Shown here: one piece after another, positions 16,992 through 24,584 of the stretch
Layout: the number at the start of each line of letters is the position of its first letter
Numbering within the stretch: the first letter of the stretch is position 1
Source: an uncultured Bacteroidales bacterium
GTDB lineage: Bacteria > Bacteroidota > Bacteroidia > Bacteroidales > Bacteroidaceae
Length of the DNA: 53,953 nt
Reading direction: 5' to 3'
NCBI GenBank assembly: GCA_902799355.1
Contig: CADCAG010000015.1
Location: 1 to 53,953 of the forward strand
Notes under the pieces: model-generated
The model's database searches: none
Told to the model about the DNA's origin: nothing
Seen by the model: only the letters and a program-made list of their open reading frames with translations
Position numbers and translations under genes: made by a program

Positions 16992-19429
16992 GCTTGTGGC
17001 GTCGCATGATAACGATGATAGAACGACGTGACAAAATAGTTAGGCGTCACAAAGTGCAGATTGTCAGCAATATCCTCCACCGACATATTCGTTGTCTGTA
17101 ACAGCTCGGCAGCTTCCTGCAGGCGCAGCTTGCTAATCAGCATGCGCGGATTCTTATCGATATGCTTGGCCAGCAAGACATACAACTCACCCTTGCTCAT
17201 CCCTACCATGTCCGCAAGTACCAGAAAACGAGGATGTTCCTTGCGATGCTTGGTAACATAAGGAACCAGTTTCAGCATCACCTCGTCGAAAGCCTGACTC
17301 TCTGGTGTATTGTCATCTACAAGGTCTTTGTCCTCGGAGCTGATGACTGGTGACAACTGCTCGTCATGCAGTTCAGCGCAACGGTCGGCAAAGCCACGCA
17401 CACGGCGCAACATATCTTCCTCATCGTTCAGACAGCGCATGCGTATCTTCGTATTGCGATTGAAATAGTAGAAGTTGACAGCCAGCAACACTGCCAGTAC
17501 AATAGCCAGCAGGATATAGAGTCCCGTCGTGCGCCACCACGGCTTGTCAACATGGATAATCCACGTATAAGGCTTACCAAGCCACTGATCCGGCCACATG
17601 GAAGTCTGCATCTCAATGACGTAGTCGCCAGGAGTCAAACCCAACAGGGGAAGATGAAGCAGACCATTCTTGTCGACCTGTCCTCCCGACTTTCCATAAG
17701 AGAGTATACGCCAGTCATCGTAGCCAGAGACACCCTTCACCCGTACACGGTAATAGGTTTGCACAGGGCGCAGATAGTTAAGACCTGAAAAGATCAGTGA
17801 CAGCGAGTTCTGGTTGTAGTTGACATGTAGCTCATGGGTACGTGAGGCACTACGCTCCAGGATAACCCTGCCATCGACCATAGTACCCGACTCCACAAAT
17901 ACGCCGTTAACCATCAACCTACACAGTTTCGGATAGAGTACCATCTCGCCAAAATGCTCACCCTGGAAACGGGCAGGATTAAACTTCACGATATGGTCAA
18001 TGGTCTGCATGACAATGGTACCATCATCCATCTTGATGGCTCGTCTGTCAAGGAAAGCATCGTTGGGAATGTTGTCTTGATTGATATATACTTCCAGATG
18101 CGACACATTGTTGCCTTTAACGTACAGACGAGCGACGCCATAGCTGGTGGATATCCAGATATGATGTTCGTCATCCTCAATGATGGCATGTACAACCTCG
18201 TTGATCAGTCCGTCTTTACGGTTAAAAGTTTTCAAAGGCTTTCCTGGGCGTTCCAGCGTCAGACCTGTATAGGTACCCTTCCATAACCAGCCACGACTGT
18301 CGCGCAACGTACAGTTCAACTTATAAGGAAGAGGTTGGTCAAGGGCACTCTGCTTGTCAAGCAACTTGAGATAAGGTGTGGCGTCAGGAGACTGTGTCGA
18401 AATGGTAGAGAACGGACTGGGGTACGCCTTAGCATAGAGCAAGCCTCGAGTCTTGGTACCCATCCACAAACCACCCTGACGGTCGAACATCAACGAATTG
18501 ATATTGGGCGACATGCTACGTCCCTTGGAGAGGCGTACCGTCTCATAATGCTTCATCTCACCAGTCTGGTAGTAGTATACCAAATAGCCACGCTCTGAAG
18601 CAATATACAGTCTGTCCTCCTTCGGATAGAGATCCTTCATCTGGAATGGAGTCTCCCAAATCTTAGTCCATTGGCGCTCACTAATGTCATAGCGCATCAA
18701 TACGGCCGACTTCTCACCATTACGGATTTGGTAGTACTGGTCGCCCACCAGACAAAGAATTGACGACTGGGCGTAGCACTGCTTTTCTTCGTCAGTCGTA
18801 AAGGCATCATCGGTATAAAGATAGCGAGGATGTTGATAGTCATAGACTCCTACCGAACCATCAGCATGAAACATCAGCAGCAGGCTATCAGCATAGAGGT
18901 CGACATCCTGCAGCGTGGTCTCGGCATGTATCGTGAACTCCTTTCCCACCTTTGGGTCAGACAACTGCTTGCCCGAGCGGAACCACATGTTACACTCACC
19001 ATCACCATAGAGATCATCGATAGATTTCGTGACTCCCATATCTCGCAACACCTCTCTCACGTTGGGCATAAAACGCTCAGTCAGCAAGTTGACGCATGCC
19101 AACACGCCACGGTTCTTTCCCCACAGGTGGTGATACTTGTCGAAGAACAACTGGTAGCTGCCCTTGTAGCCAGGCAGTCCTATGACATCTCGGTTTGAGG
19201 GATCAATATGCACAAAGGTGTCACCATCATAGAAATTGACATGACCGATGGTGAAGATCAGCACCCTACCCGTCTTGGTGCATCGCACTATCTGTACGCT
19301 GTTATCTGCCAGACCATTAGAGGCATCATAAGAATAGAAGACCAGATCTTTATCGTCTGCCCTGACATTGACACTGACCGTCAGTATCAACAATAATATG
19401 CAAAAGACTTTGTAGAGATTCTTAAGCAT
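16967..19429 (-). CDS. Propeller-YYY transmembrane regulator with AraC output, no kinase
   Basis: This 820-residue protein has a signal peptide (1-24), a beta-propeller sensor of Reg_prop-type repeats (examples: GLADNSVQIVR near 40, LMFDRQGGLWMGTKTRGLLYA near 310, EDDEHHIWISTSYGVARLY near 415) and a YYY domain (about 530-630). One membrane helix follows (about 635-657, LYILLAIVLAVLLAVNFYYF), then a cytosolic linker with a coiled-coil look, and a C-terminal AraC-type double HTH (about 731-815, with SVEDIADNLHFVTPNYFVTSF). Canonical hybrid two-component regulators of glycan use have HisKA, HATPase and receiver domains between the helix and the HTH; these are absent. It may therefore signal directly through the membrane. 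The ligand is unknown. Confidence 0.85.
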   Translation of the reverse strand: MLKNLYKVFCILLLILTVSVNVRADDKDLVFYSYDASNGLADNSVQIVRCTKTGRVLIFTIGHVNFYDGDTFVHIDPSNRDVIGLPGYKGSYQLFFDKYHHLWGKNRGVLACVNLLTERFMPNVREVLRDMGVTKSIDDLYGDGECNMWFRSGKQLSDPKVGKEFTIHAETTLQDVDLYADSLLLMFHADGSVGVYDYQHPRYLYTDDAFTTDEEKQCYAQSSILCLVGDQYYQIRNGEKSAVLMRYDISERQWTKIWETPFQMKDLYPKEDRLYIASERGYLVYYYQTGEMKHYETVRLSKGRSMSPNINSLMFDRQGGLWMGTKTRGLLYAKAYPSPFSTISTQSPDATPYLKLLDKQSALDQPLPYKLNCTLRDSRGWLWKGTYTGLTLERPGKPLKTFNRKDGLINEVVHAIIEDDEHHIWISTSYGVARLYVKGNNVSHLEVYINQDNIPNDAFLDRRAIKMDDGTIVMQTIDHIVKFNPARFQGEHFGEMVLYPKLCRLMVNGVFVESGTMVDGRVILERSASRTHELHVNYNQNSLSLIFSGLNYLRPVQTYYRVRVKGVSGYDDWRILSYGKSGGQVDKNGLLHLPLLGLTPGDYVIEMQTSMWPDQWLGKPYTWIIHVDKPWWRTTGLYILLAIVLAVLLAVNFYYFNRNTKIRMRCLNDEEDMLRRVRGFADRCAELHDEQLSPVISSEDKDLVDDNTPESQAFDEVMLKLVPYVTKHRKEHPRFLVLADMVGMSKGELYVLLAKHIDKNPRMLISKLRLQEAAELLQTTNMSVEDIADNLHFVTPNYFVTSFYHRYHATPQAYRSSNDL

Positions 19430-19454
19430 TAGGTCCTCTTGTTATTAGTGAGGG

Positions 19455-19486
19455 CAAAGATAAGCAATAAAAAACAATTCTCCAAA
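19455..19486 (-). promoter_or_regulatory. Promoter of the propeller-AraC regulator
   Basis: On the minus strand TATCTTTG (19455-19462) and TTTG (19483-19486) are 20 bases apart. The -33 box lies inside the pyk terminator stem. Confidence 0.65.
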
Positions 19487-19512
19487 TATTTTGACTAAAT
19501 ATTGGAGAATTG
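19468..19512 (-). terminator. Intrinsic terminator of pyk
   Basis: CAATTCTCCAAATATT and AATATTGGAGAATTG (19475-19512) form a stem of about 15 bp with one bulge. On the minus strand it is followed by a TTTTTTATT run. It lies 38 bases after the pyk stop. Confidence 0.85.
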
Positions 19513-19549
19513 TGAGTAATTATTTCCACAGAAAGGTCTTTCAGCAGAC

Positions 19550-20989
19550 TTACACCTTAGGAAGATGGAACTGATGATTCTGATCGAAAACCTCTTTTAC
19601 AGTATTGATTTCCAAAAACTTAGTAGCACCGCCAACACCCATGTTTCCACTGAGATAGGCAATCTTGTCGTTGAGGTCAACGTAACCTTTCTGACGTAAC
19701 ATGCGGACAGCGGCCATGAAGAGCTGCTGCGGTGCGATATGCTCTTTCTGCAAGACAGGGATGACACCATATGAGAGGTTGAGCAGACGCTGTAGCTTGT
19801 CGTTATAACAGATGGCCAACACAGGATTAGGACCTCGGAAGGCAGCCAGATTACGGGCGGTGTCACCCGTATTCGAATCCGTGATAATACCCTTCACGCC
19901 TAGCTTCTCTGTAGCCTCGATAGCCGAACGAGCCATGAACTCACGGACATCGCAGTTGGGTGAGAGGGGCACCTCAATGTCGTTCTCACGCATCTTGTCA
20001 CGTTCAGCCTGCTCAGCGATAGCCGCCATTGTCTGCACAGCCTCGACAGGATAACGCCCACTGGCCGTCTCGCCAGACAGCATGAGGGCATCAGTGCGAT
20101 AGTAGATAGCATTGGCGATGTCGGTAACCTCAGCACGCGTAGGACGGGGATTCTGAATCATCGAGTGAAGCATCTGGGTAGCCACAATGACGGGTTTCTT
20201 CTTCTGTACGCACTTACGGATAATCTGACGCTGGATGCCAGGAATACGCTCAATAGGTACCTCGATACCCAGGTCGCCACGGGCTATCATAATACCATAG
20301 GAAGCATCGATAATCTCGTCGATATTGTCGACACCCTCCTGGTTCTCGATCTTCGAGATAATCTTGATATCAGAATTATAAGCATCGAGGATAGCCTGTA
20401 CAGCACGGACATCAGCAGCAGAGCGTACAAAACTGTGAGCAATGAAATCGATATCCTGGTCAATGGCCAGCATGATGTTCTTGCGGTCTTTGGCCGTCAA
20501 CGCAGGCAGGTCGATATGTCTGCCAGGAACGTTCACACTCTTATGAGAGCCCAGTATGCCATCATTCTGCACCTGTGCAATGACAGCAGGACCGTTGATG
20601 CCGATGACCAACATATCCAGAGCACCATCATCAAACAACACATGGTCACCCTCTTGGATGTCAGCAGCAAAATTCTCATACGAGAGATTGACAATATCAT
20701 GGGTAGAGTCAATGTCTGGACGTCCGAAGAGCTTGACGACATCGCCCGTCTTGTATTCAATGGGGGCAGCACATCCCGTAGTACGAACCTCCGGACCTTT
20801 GGTGTCTATCAGGATACCAATATGACTACTCACCTCGCGCACGTTCCTTATTATATTCTTAATACCCTCTTCAGAGGCATGCGCCGTGTTCATCCTGACA
20901 ACATTAACACCCGCATTATATAGCTGGCGGATAAAATCTACATCACAGCGTCGGTCACTGACCGAGGCAACAATCTTTGTCTGTTTCAT
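19550..20989 (-). CDS. pyk: Pyruvate kinase
   Basis: This is a 479-residue glycolytic enzyme transferring phosphate from PEP to ADP. The N-terminal barrel strand is KIVASVSD (4-11), then NVVRMNTAHAS (29-39), LIDTKGPEVR (60-69), the KIENQEGVDN lysine/acidic metal region (near 216-225), ARGDLGIEVP (near 239) and the signature-like region QMLHSMIQNPRPTRAEVTDIANA (near 270). The C-terminal domain carries the GDTARNLAAFR-type allosteric region. The opening differs slightly from the common TKIVxTxGP pattern (SVSD in place of TLGP). It is monocistronic, with its own promoter and terminator. Confidence 0.95.
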   Translation of the reverse strand: MKQTKIVASVSDRRCDVDFIRQLYNAGVNVVRMNTAHASEEGIKNIIRNVREVSSHIGILIDTKGPEVRTTGCAAPIEYKTGDVVKLFGRPDIDSTHDIVNLSYENFAADIQEGDHVLFDDGALDMLVIGINGPAVIAQVQNDGILGSHKSVNVPGRHIDLPALTAKDRKNIMLAIDQDIDFIAHSFVRSAADVRAVQAILDAYNSDIKIISKIENQEGVDNIDEIIDASYGIMIARGDLGIEVPIERIPGIQRQIIRKCVQKKKPVIVATQMLHSMIQNPRPTRAEVTDIANAIYYRTDALMLSGETASGRYPVEAVQTMAAIAEQAERDKMRENDIEVPLSPNCDVREFMARSAIEATEKLGVKGIITDSNTGDTARNLAAFRGPNPVLAICYNDKLQRLLNLSYGVIPVLQKEHIAPQQLFMAAVRMLRQKGYVDLNDKIAYLSGNMGVGGATKFLEINTVKEVFDQNHQFHLPKV

Positions 20990-21013
20990 GTCCTAATACC
21001 TATTATTTTGGTG

Positions 21014-21021
21014 CAAAGTTA
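21014..21021 (-). promoter_or_regulatory. -7 box of pyk
   Basis: TAACTTTG on the minus strand, 25 bases upstream of the pyk ATG. No convincing -33 box. Confidence 0.5.
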
Positions 21022-21082
21022 CGAAAAATATGGGACTTAGATTATAAAAAAAGTATATTTTTGAAAAAAAGTCAGTAGAAAA

Positions 21083-21114
21083 TTTCCATATTCCGTTGAA
21101 AAACAGTAACTTTG
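21083..21114 (+). promoter_or_regulatory. Promoter of the HU-RNase G operon
   Basis: TAACTTTG (21107-21114) is a good -7 box. TTTC (21083-21086), 20 bases upstream, is a weak -33 box. Confidence 0.6.
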
Positions 21115-21149
21115 CAGTCCGAAAATTAAACACATAAGTAAATACAGAG

Positions 21150-21425
21150 ATGACAAAAGCAGAAATCATCAACAAGATCGCCGAAGATACCGGCCTTCCC
21201 AAGAAGGATGTAGCCGCTACAGTAGAGGCTTTTATGGAAGAGATTCGTGACTGCATGGCCGTACGTAAGGAGAATGTCTACCTCCGTGGCTTTGGTACGT
21301 TCACAGTGAAGCACCGTGCAAAGAAGACCGCACGTAACATTTCAAAGAACACCACGCTGGTTATCGACGCTCACGACATCCCCGCCTTCAAGCCTGCTAA
21401 GAGCTTCGTAGCAAAGATGCAATAA
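21150..21425 (+). CDS. HU family DNA-binding protein
   Basis: This is a 91-residue HU/IHF-type dimeric DNA-bending protein. MTKAEIINKIAEDTGLPKKDV is the helical start, VYLRGFGTFTVKHRAKKTARN (about 45-65) the beta-arm entry with GFGTF, and AFKPAKSFVAKM the C-terminal helix. In place of the usual arm-tip RNPxT it reads ARNISKNTTLVIDAHDIP, so the intercalating proline is missing or moved. It is the first gene of a run with a 29-residue basic protein and RNase G. Confidence 0.9.
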   Translation: MTKAEIINKIAEDTGLPKKDVAATVEAFMEEIRDCMAVRKENVYLRGFGTFTVKHRAKKTARNISKNTTLVIDAHDIPAFKPAKSFVAKMQ

Positions 21426-21459
21426 AAATTATCATTCAAATATTTAAATATTTAGTATT

Positions 21460-21549
21460 ATGCCAAACGGAAAAAAGAAGAAGGGCCACAAGATGGCTAC
21501 TCACAAGCGTAAGAAGAGACTGCGCAAGAATCGTCATAAGAGCAAGTAA
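21460..21549 (+). CDS. 29-residue very basic protein (COX24/AURKAIP1-like)
   Basis: A short frame from the ATG at 21460 to TAA at 21547 encodes MPNGKKKKGHKMATHKRKKR, then LRKNRHKSK. More than half of the residues are Lys, Arg or His. The core HKMATHKRKKRLRKNRH resembles the COX24/AURKAIP1 domain, whose mitochondrial form (mS38) is a small-subunit ribosomal protein. A ribosomal role in Bacteroidota is inference. It sits 34 bases after the HU gene in the same direction and 98 bases before the RNase G gene. Conservation of such a small frame is the decisive test, but its composition argues against chance. Confidence 0.75.
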   Translation: MPNGKKKKGHKMATHKRKKRLRKNRHKSK

Positions 21550-21574
21550 GCTCTGGCGCTAAAAAGAAGAAATG

Positions 21575-21618
21575 AAAGGAGTGCACCCGAGAACGGCTGT
21601 TCGACGGAGCGCTCCTTT
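21575..21618 (+). promoter_or_regulatory. Hairpin in the leader of the RNase G gene
   Basis: AAAGGAGTGC (21575-21584) pairs with GCGCTCCTTT (21609-21618) over 10 bp including one G-U, enclosing a 24-base loop. It lies 30 bases before the ATG at 21648 and has no following T-run. It may be an mRNA processing or autoregulation element; this is inference from the position ahead of a ribonuclease gene. Confidence 0.5.
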
Positions 21619-21647
21619 CCTGTACAAGAACACCAAACGACAAGAGA

Positions 21648-23225
21648 ATGACAAGTGAAGTAATTATTGATGTTCAGCCGAAAGAGATCTCTATCGCCCT
21701 GCTCGAAGACAAAAATCTGGTAGAATACCAGAACGAGAAGCGCGAAGAGGCTAGCTACTCTGTCGGCAACATCTATCTGGGCAAGGTGCGCAAGCTCATG
21801 CCCGGCCTCAACGCCTGCTTCGTAGATGTAGGTTCTGAGCGTGATGCTTTCTTGCACTATCTTGACTTAGGTACTCAATTCAGCTCTTACGAGAAATACC
21901 TTAAACAGGTACAAAGCGACAAGAAGAATCTTTATCCCATCCAGAAGGCAACCCGTCAGCCCGACCTTCCCAAGGAAGGCAGCATCACCATGCTGAAACA
22001 GGGTCAGGAGATTTTGGTACAGGTTGTCAAGGAACCTATCAACACCAAAGGTCCACGTCTCTCGTGCGACATCAGTTTTGCAGGACGCTATATGGTGCTG
22101 ATTCCTTTCGGTGATAAAGTATCGGTTTCGTCAAAAATCAAGAAAAGCGAGGAGAGAGCACGCCTGAAGCAGCTCGTCCAAAGCATCCGCCCCAAGAACT
22201 TCGGCGTTATTGTACGCACTTCAGCCGAAGGCAAGCGTGTGGCAGAGCTGGACAACGAGTTGAAGAACCTGCTGAAACGCTGGGACGACATGATTACGAA
22301 GGCCCAGAAGGCCACCAAGACACCCCAGCTGTGCTTCGAAGAGACTGGACGCGCCGTAGCTATGATGCGCGACCTCTTTGATCCCACCTACGACGGCATC
22401 TACGTGAATGATGCCGACATCATGAATCAGGTGAAGGACTATGTCTCACTGATAGCTCCTGAGAAAAAAGACATTGTGAAGCTCTATACCGGCACAGTGC
22501 CCATCTTCGACAATTTCAACGTCACCAAGCAGATTAAGTCCAGCTTCGGCAAGACGGTGAACTACAAGCGAGGAGCCTATCTCATCATCCAGTCCACAGA
22601 GGCCATGCACGTGGTAGACGTCAACTCAGGCAATCGCACTCGCGCAGAAAACGGTCAGGAACAGAACGCGCTGGAGGTAAACCTCGGTGCTGCCGACGAG
22701 CTGGCACGCCAGCTACGCCTAAGGGATATGGGCGGCATCATCGTGGTGGACTTCATCGACATGAACCTCGCCGAAGACCGTCAGTTGCTCTATGAGCGCA
22801 TGTGCAAGAACATGCAGAAAGACAGAGCACGCCACAACATCCTGCCACTATCAAAGTTCGGACTCATGCAAATCACACGACAGCGTGTGCGTCCGGCCAT
22901 GGATGTCAACGTCGAAGAAACCTGCCCTACCTGCTTTGGCAAAGGTAAAATCAAGTCGTCTATCCTGTTTACGGATCAGTTAGAGAGCAAGATTGACCGC
23001 CTGGTCAACAAAATTGGCATTCGCAAATTCAGTCTGCACGTACATCCCTACGTTGCCGCCTACATCAATCAGGGTCTTTGGTCGCTTAAGCGCCAATGGC
23101 AGATGAAGTATGGTCTGGGCATCCGTATCGTACCGTCACAGAAACTGGCATTCCTCCAGTACGAATTCTACGACCAAGAACGCCAATTTATCGATATGCA
23201 GGAAGACATTGAGACCAATTCGTAG
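21648..23225 (+). CDS. rng: Ribonuclease E/G family protein
   Basis: This is a 525-residue endoribonuclease of the RNase G type, acting in 16S rRNA 5' processing and mRNA decay. An S1 RNA-binding domain begins near residue 36 (VGNIYLGKVRKLMPGLNACFVDVG). The DNase I-like catalytic domain carries the Mg-binding Asp residues in HVVDVNSG (near 325) and IIVVDFIDM (near 365). Cys426 and Cys429 (CPTCFGKG) form the Zn-link of RNase E/G dimers. There is no RNase E-type C-terminal scaffold. It is the last gene of the HU run, followed by an intrinsic terminator. Confidence 0.93.
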   Translation: MTSEVIIDVQPKEISIALLEDKNLVEYQNEKREEASYSVGNIYLGKVRKLMPGLNACFVDVGSERDAFLHYLDLGTQFSSYEKYLKQVQSDKKNLYPIQKATRQPDLPKEGSITMLKQGQEILVQVVKEPINTKGPRLSCDISFAGRYMVLIPFGDKVSVSSKIKKSEERARLKQLVQSIRPKNFGVIVRTSAEGKRVAELDNELKNLLKRWDDMITKAQKATKTPQLCFEETGRAVAMMRDLFDPTYDGIYVNDADIMNQVKDYVSLIAPEKKDIVKLYTGTVPIFDNFNVTKQIKSSFGKTVNYKRGAYLIIQSTEAMHVVDVNSGNRTRAENGQEQNALEVNLGAADELARQLRLRDMGGIIVVDFIDMNLAEDRQLLYERMCKNMQKDRARHNILPLSKFGLMQITRQRVRPAMDVNVEETCPTCFGKGKIKSSILFTDQLESKIDRLVNKIGIRKFSLHVHPYVAAYINQGLWSLKRQWQMKYGLGIRIVPSQKLAFLQYEFYDQERQFIDMQEDIETNS

Positions 23226-23253
23226 GGCATTCCACCCTACCCGACAACAGAAA

Positions 23254-23292
23254 AAATCTCCGAATCGCTTGTAGGTTCGGAGATTTCTTTTT
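23254..23292 (+). terminator. Intrinsic terminator of rng
   Basis: AAATCTCCGAA (23254-23264) and TTCGGAGATTT (23276-23286) form a perfect 11-bp stem with an 11-base loop, followed by CTTTTT. The stem, loop and T-run contain both promoter boxes of the next gene. Confidence 0.9.
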
Positions 23293-23299
23293 ATCTTTG
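23269..23299 (+). promoter_or_regulatory. Promoter of the GT2 membrane enzyme, inside the rng terminator
   Basis: TTG (23269-23271) lies in the terminator loop and TATCTTTG (23292-23299) begins at the end of its T-run, with 20 bases between them. Confidence 0.65.
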
Positions 23300-23326
23300 C
23301 AAAAGGAAACAAAGAAACAACAACCC

Positions 23327-24511
23327 ATGACGACACTAAAGATACTCTTTTGGATATGTCTGGTCATCTGCGTATACACCTACGTAGGCTACGGCATCTT
23401 ACTCTATCTGCTGATACTCCTTAAGCGACTGCTGAAGGGCAAGCCTCAACCCATGAGTCTACCCGATGACAGCGAGCTGCCCGACGTAGCCTTTATGGTG
23501 TGTGCCTTCAACGAAGAGGACGTCGTGGAGATGAAGATGCAGAACATCCACGAGCTGGACTATCCCAAGGACAAGCTACACATCATCTGGGTGACCGACG
23601 GTTCCACCGATAATACCAACGAACGACTGCAAGCCTATCCCGACGTAGAGATTGTCTTCTCTCCTGAACGTCGTGGCAAGACGGCTGCCCTGAATCACGG
23701 CATCAGTCAGGTGAAGAGTGAGATTACGGTGATGACCGATGCCAACACACTGGTCAACCGTGAGGCCATCCGAGAAATCGTGCGCTGCATGCAAGACCCG
23801 CAGGTGGCCTGCGTCGCTGGCGAGAAGCGTGTCATGTCGCGCCACGAAGGCGAAATAGCCGCAGAGGGTGAAGGTCTCTACTGGAAATATGAGAGCACGT
23901 TGAAGCGCCTCGACAGCGAACTTTATTCCGCTATGGGTGCCGCCGGAGAACTCAACGCCATCCGTACCAAGCTCTATGAACCGATGCCCGAAACAGCCTT
24001 GCTCGACGACTTCGTCATGTCAATGAAATTAGTTGAACAAGGTTACAAAATAGCCTATACATCAAATGCTTATGCAATGGAGTACGGTTCTGCGAACCTA
24101 GAAGAAGAGTCCAAGCGCAAGCGTCGCATCGCTGCAGGTGGACTACAGAGTTCGTGGTGGCTACGTAGCATGATGAACCCCTTCAAGAACTTCACCGTTG
24201 CCTTCCAGTTCGTGTCCCACCGCGTACTCCGCTGGAGCATCACACCCATCGCCATGCTGGCCCTCATACCACTCAACGTAGCACTGGTTATGATGAAGGC
24301 AGGAACAGCGTACACCGTCATCTGGATTCTACAGATTATATTCTATCTGGCAGCCTTCGGCGGCTATCTGTTGGAACAGCGCGGTAAGAAAAACAAACTG
24401 CTCTATGTACCCTACTACTTCCTCTTCATGAACATCAATGTCTTCCGTGGCATGCACTATCTGAAGACGCACCAAGGTGGCGGAACATGGGAGAAAGCAA
24501 AAAGAGGATAA
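23327..24511 (+). CDS. Membrane glycosyltransferase family 2 (processive type)
   Basis: This 394-residue protein has one N-terminal membrane helix (about 6-32), a cytosolic GT-A domain and two or three C-terminal helices (about 300-365). The catalytic landmarks are FNEEDVVEMK (61-70), VTDGSTDNT (89-97), MTDANT (136-141, D-x-D equivalent), LLDDF (near 226, base Asp) and KRKRRIAAGG (near 263-272) in the place of the QxxRW motif. This layout matches polysaccharide synthases such as poly-GlcNAc or hyaluronan-like synthases. No partner genes (deacetylase, export porin) are adjacent, so the product is unknown. The ATG at 23327 is used since one at 23297 would lie in the promoter. Confidence 0.8.
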   Translation: MTTLKILFWICLVICVYTYVGYGILLYLLILLKRLLKGKPQPMSLPDDSELPDVAFMVCAFNEEDVVEMKMQNIHELDYPKDKLHIIWVTDGSTDNTNERLQAYPDVEIVFSPERRGKTAALNHGISQVKSEITVMTDANTLVNREAIREIVRCMQDPQVACVAGEKRVMSRHEGEIAAEGEGLYWKYESTLKRLDSELYSAMGAAGELNAIRTKLYEPMPETALLDDFVMSMKLVEQGYKIAYTSNAYAMEYGSANLEEESKRKRRIAAGGLQSSWWLRSMMNPFKNFTVAFQFVSHRVLRWSITPIAMLALIPLNVALVMMKAGTAYTVIWILQIIFYLAAFGGYLLEQRGKKNKLLYVPYYFLFMNINVFRGMHYLKTHQGGGTWEKAKRG

Positions 24512-24550
24512 AAATTTGTTAAGAATGATGGCCATTTGAAGATTTTATAT

Positions 24551-24558
24551 TACCTTTG
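24551..24558 (+). promoter_or_regulatory. -7 box of the hybrid kinase gene
   Basis: TACCTTTG, 26 bases before the ATG at 24585. A TTTG at 24535-24538 is too close to be a normal -33 box. Confidence 0.55.
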
Positions 24559-24584
24559 CAAGGTATAATACGAATTCGTAGAAG

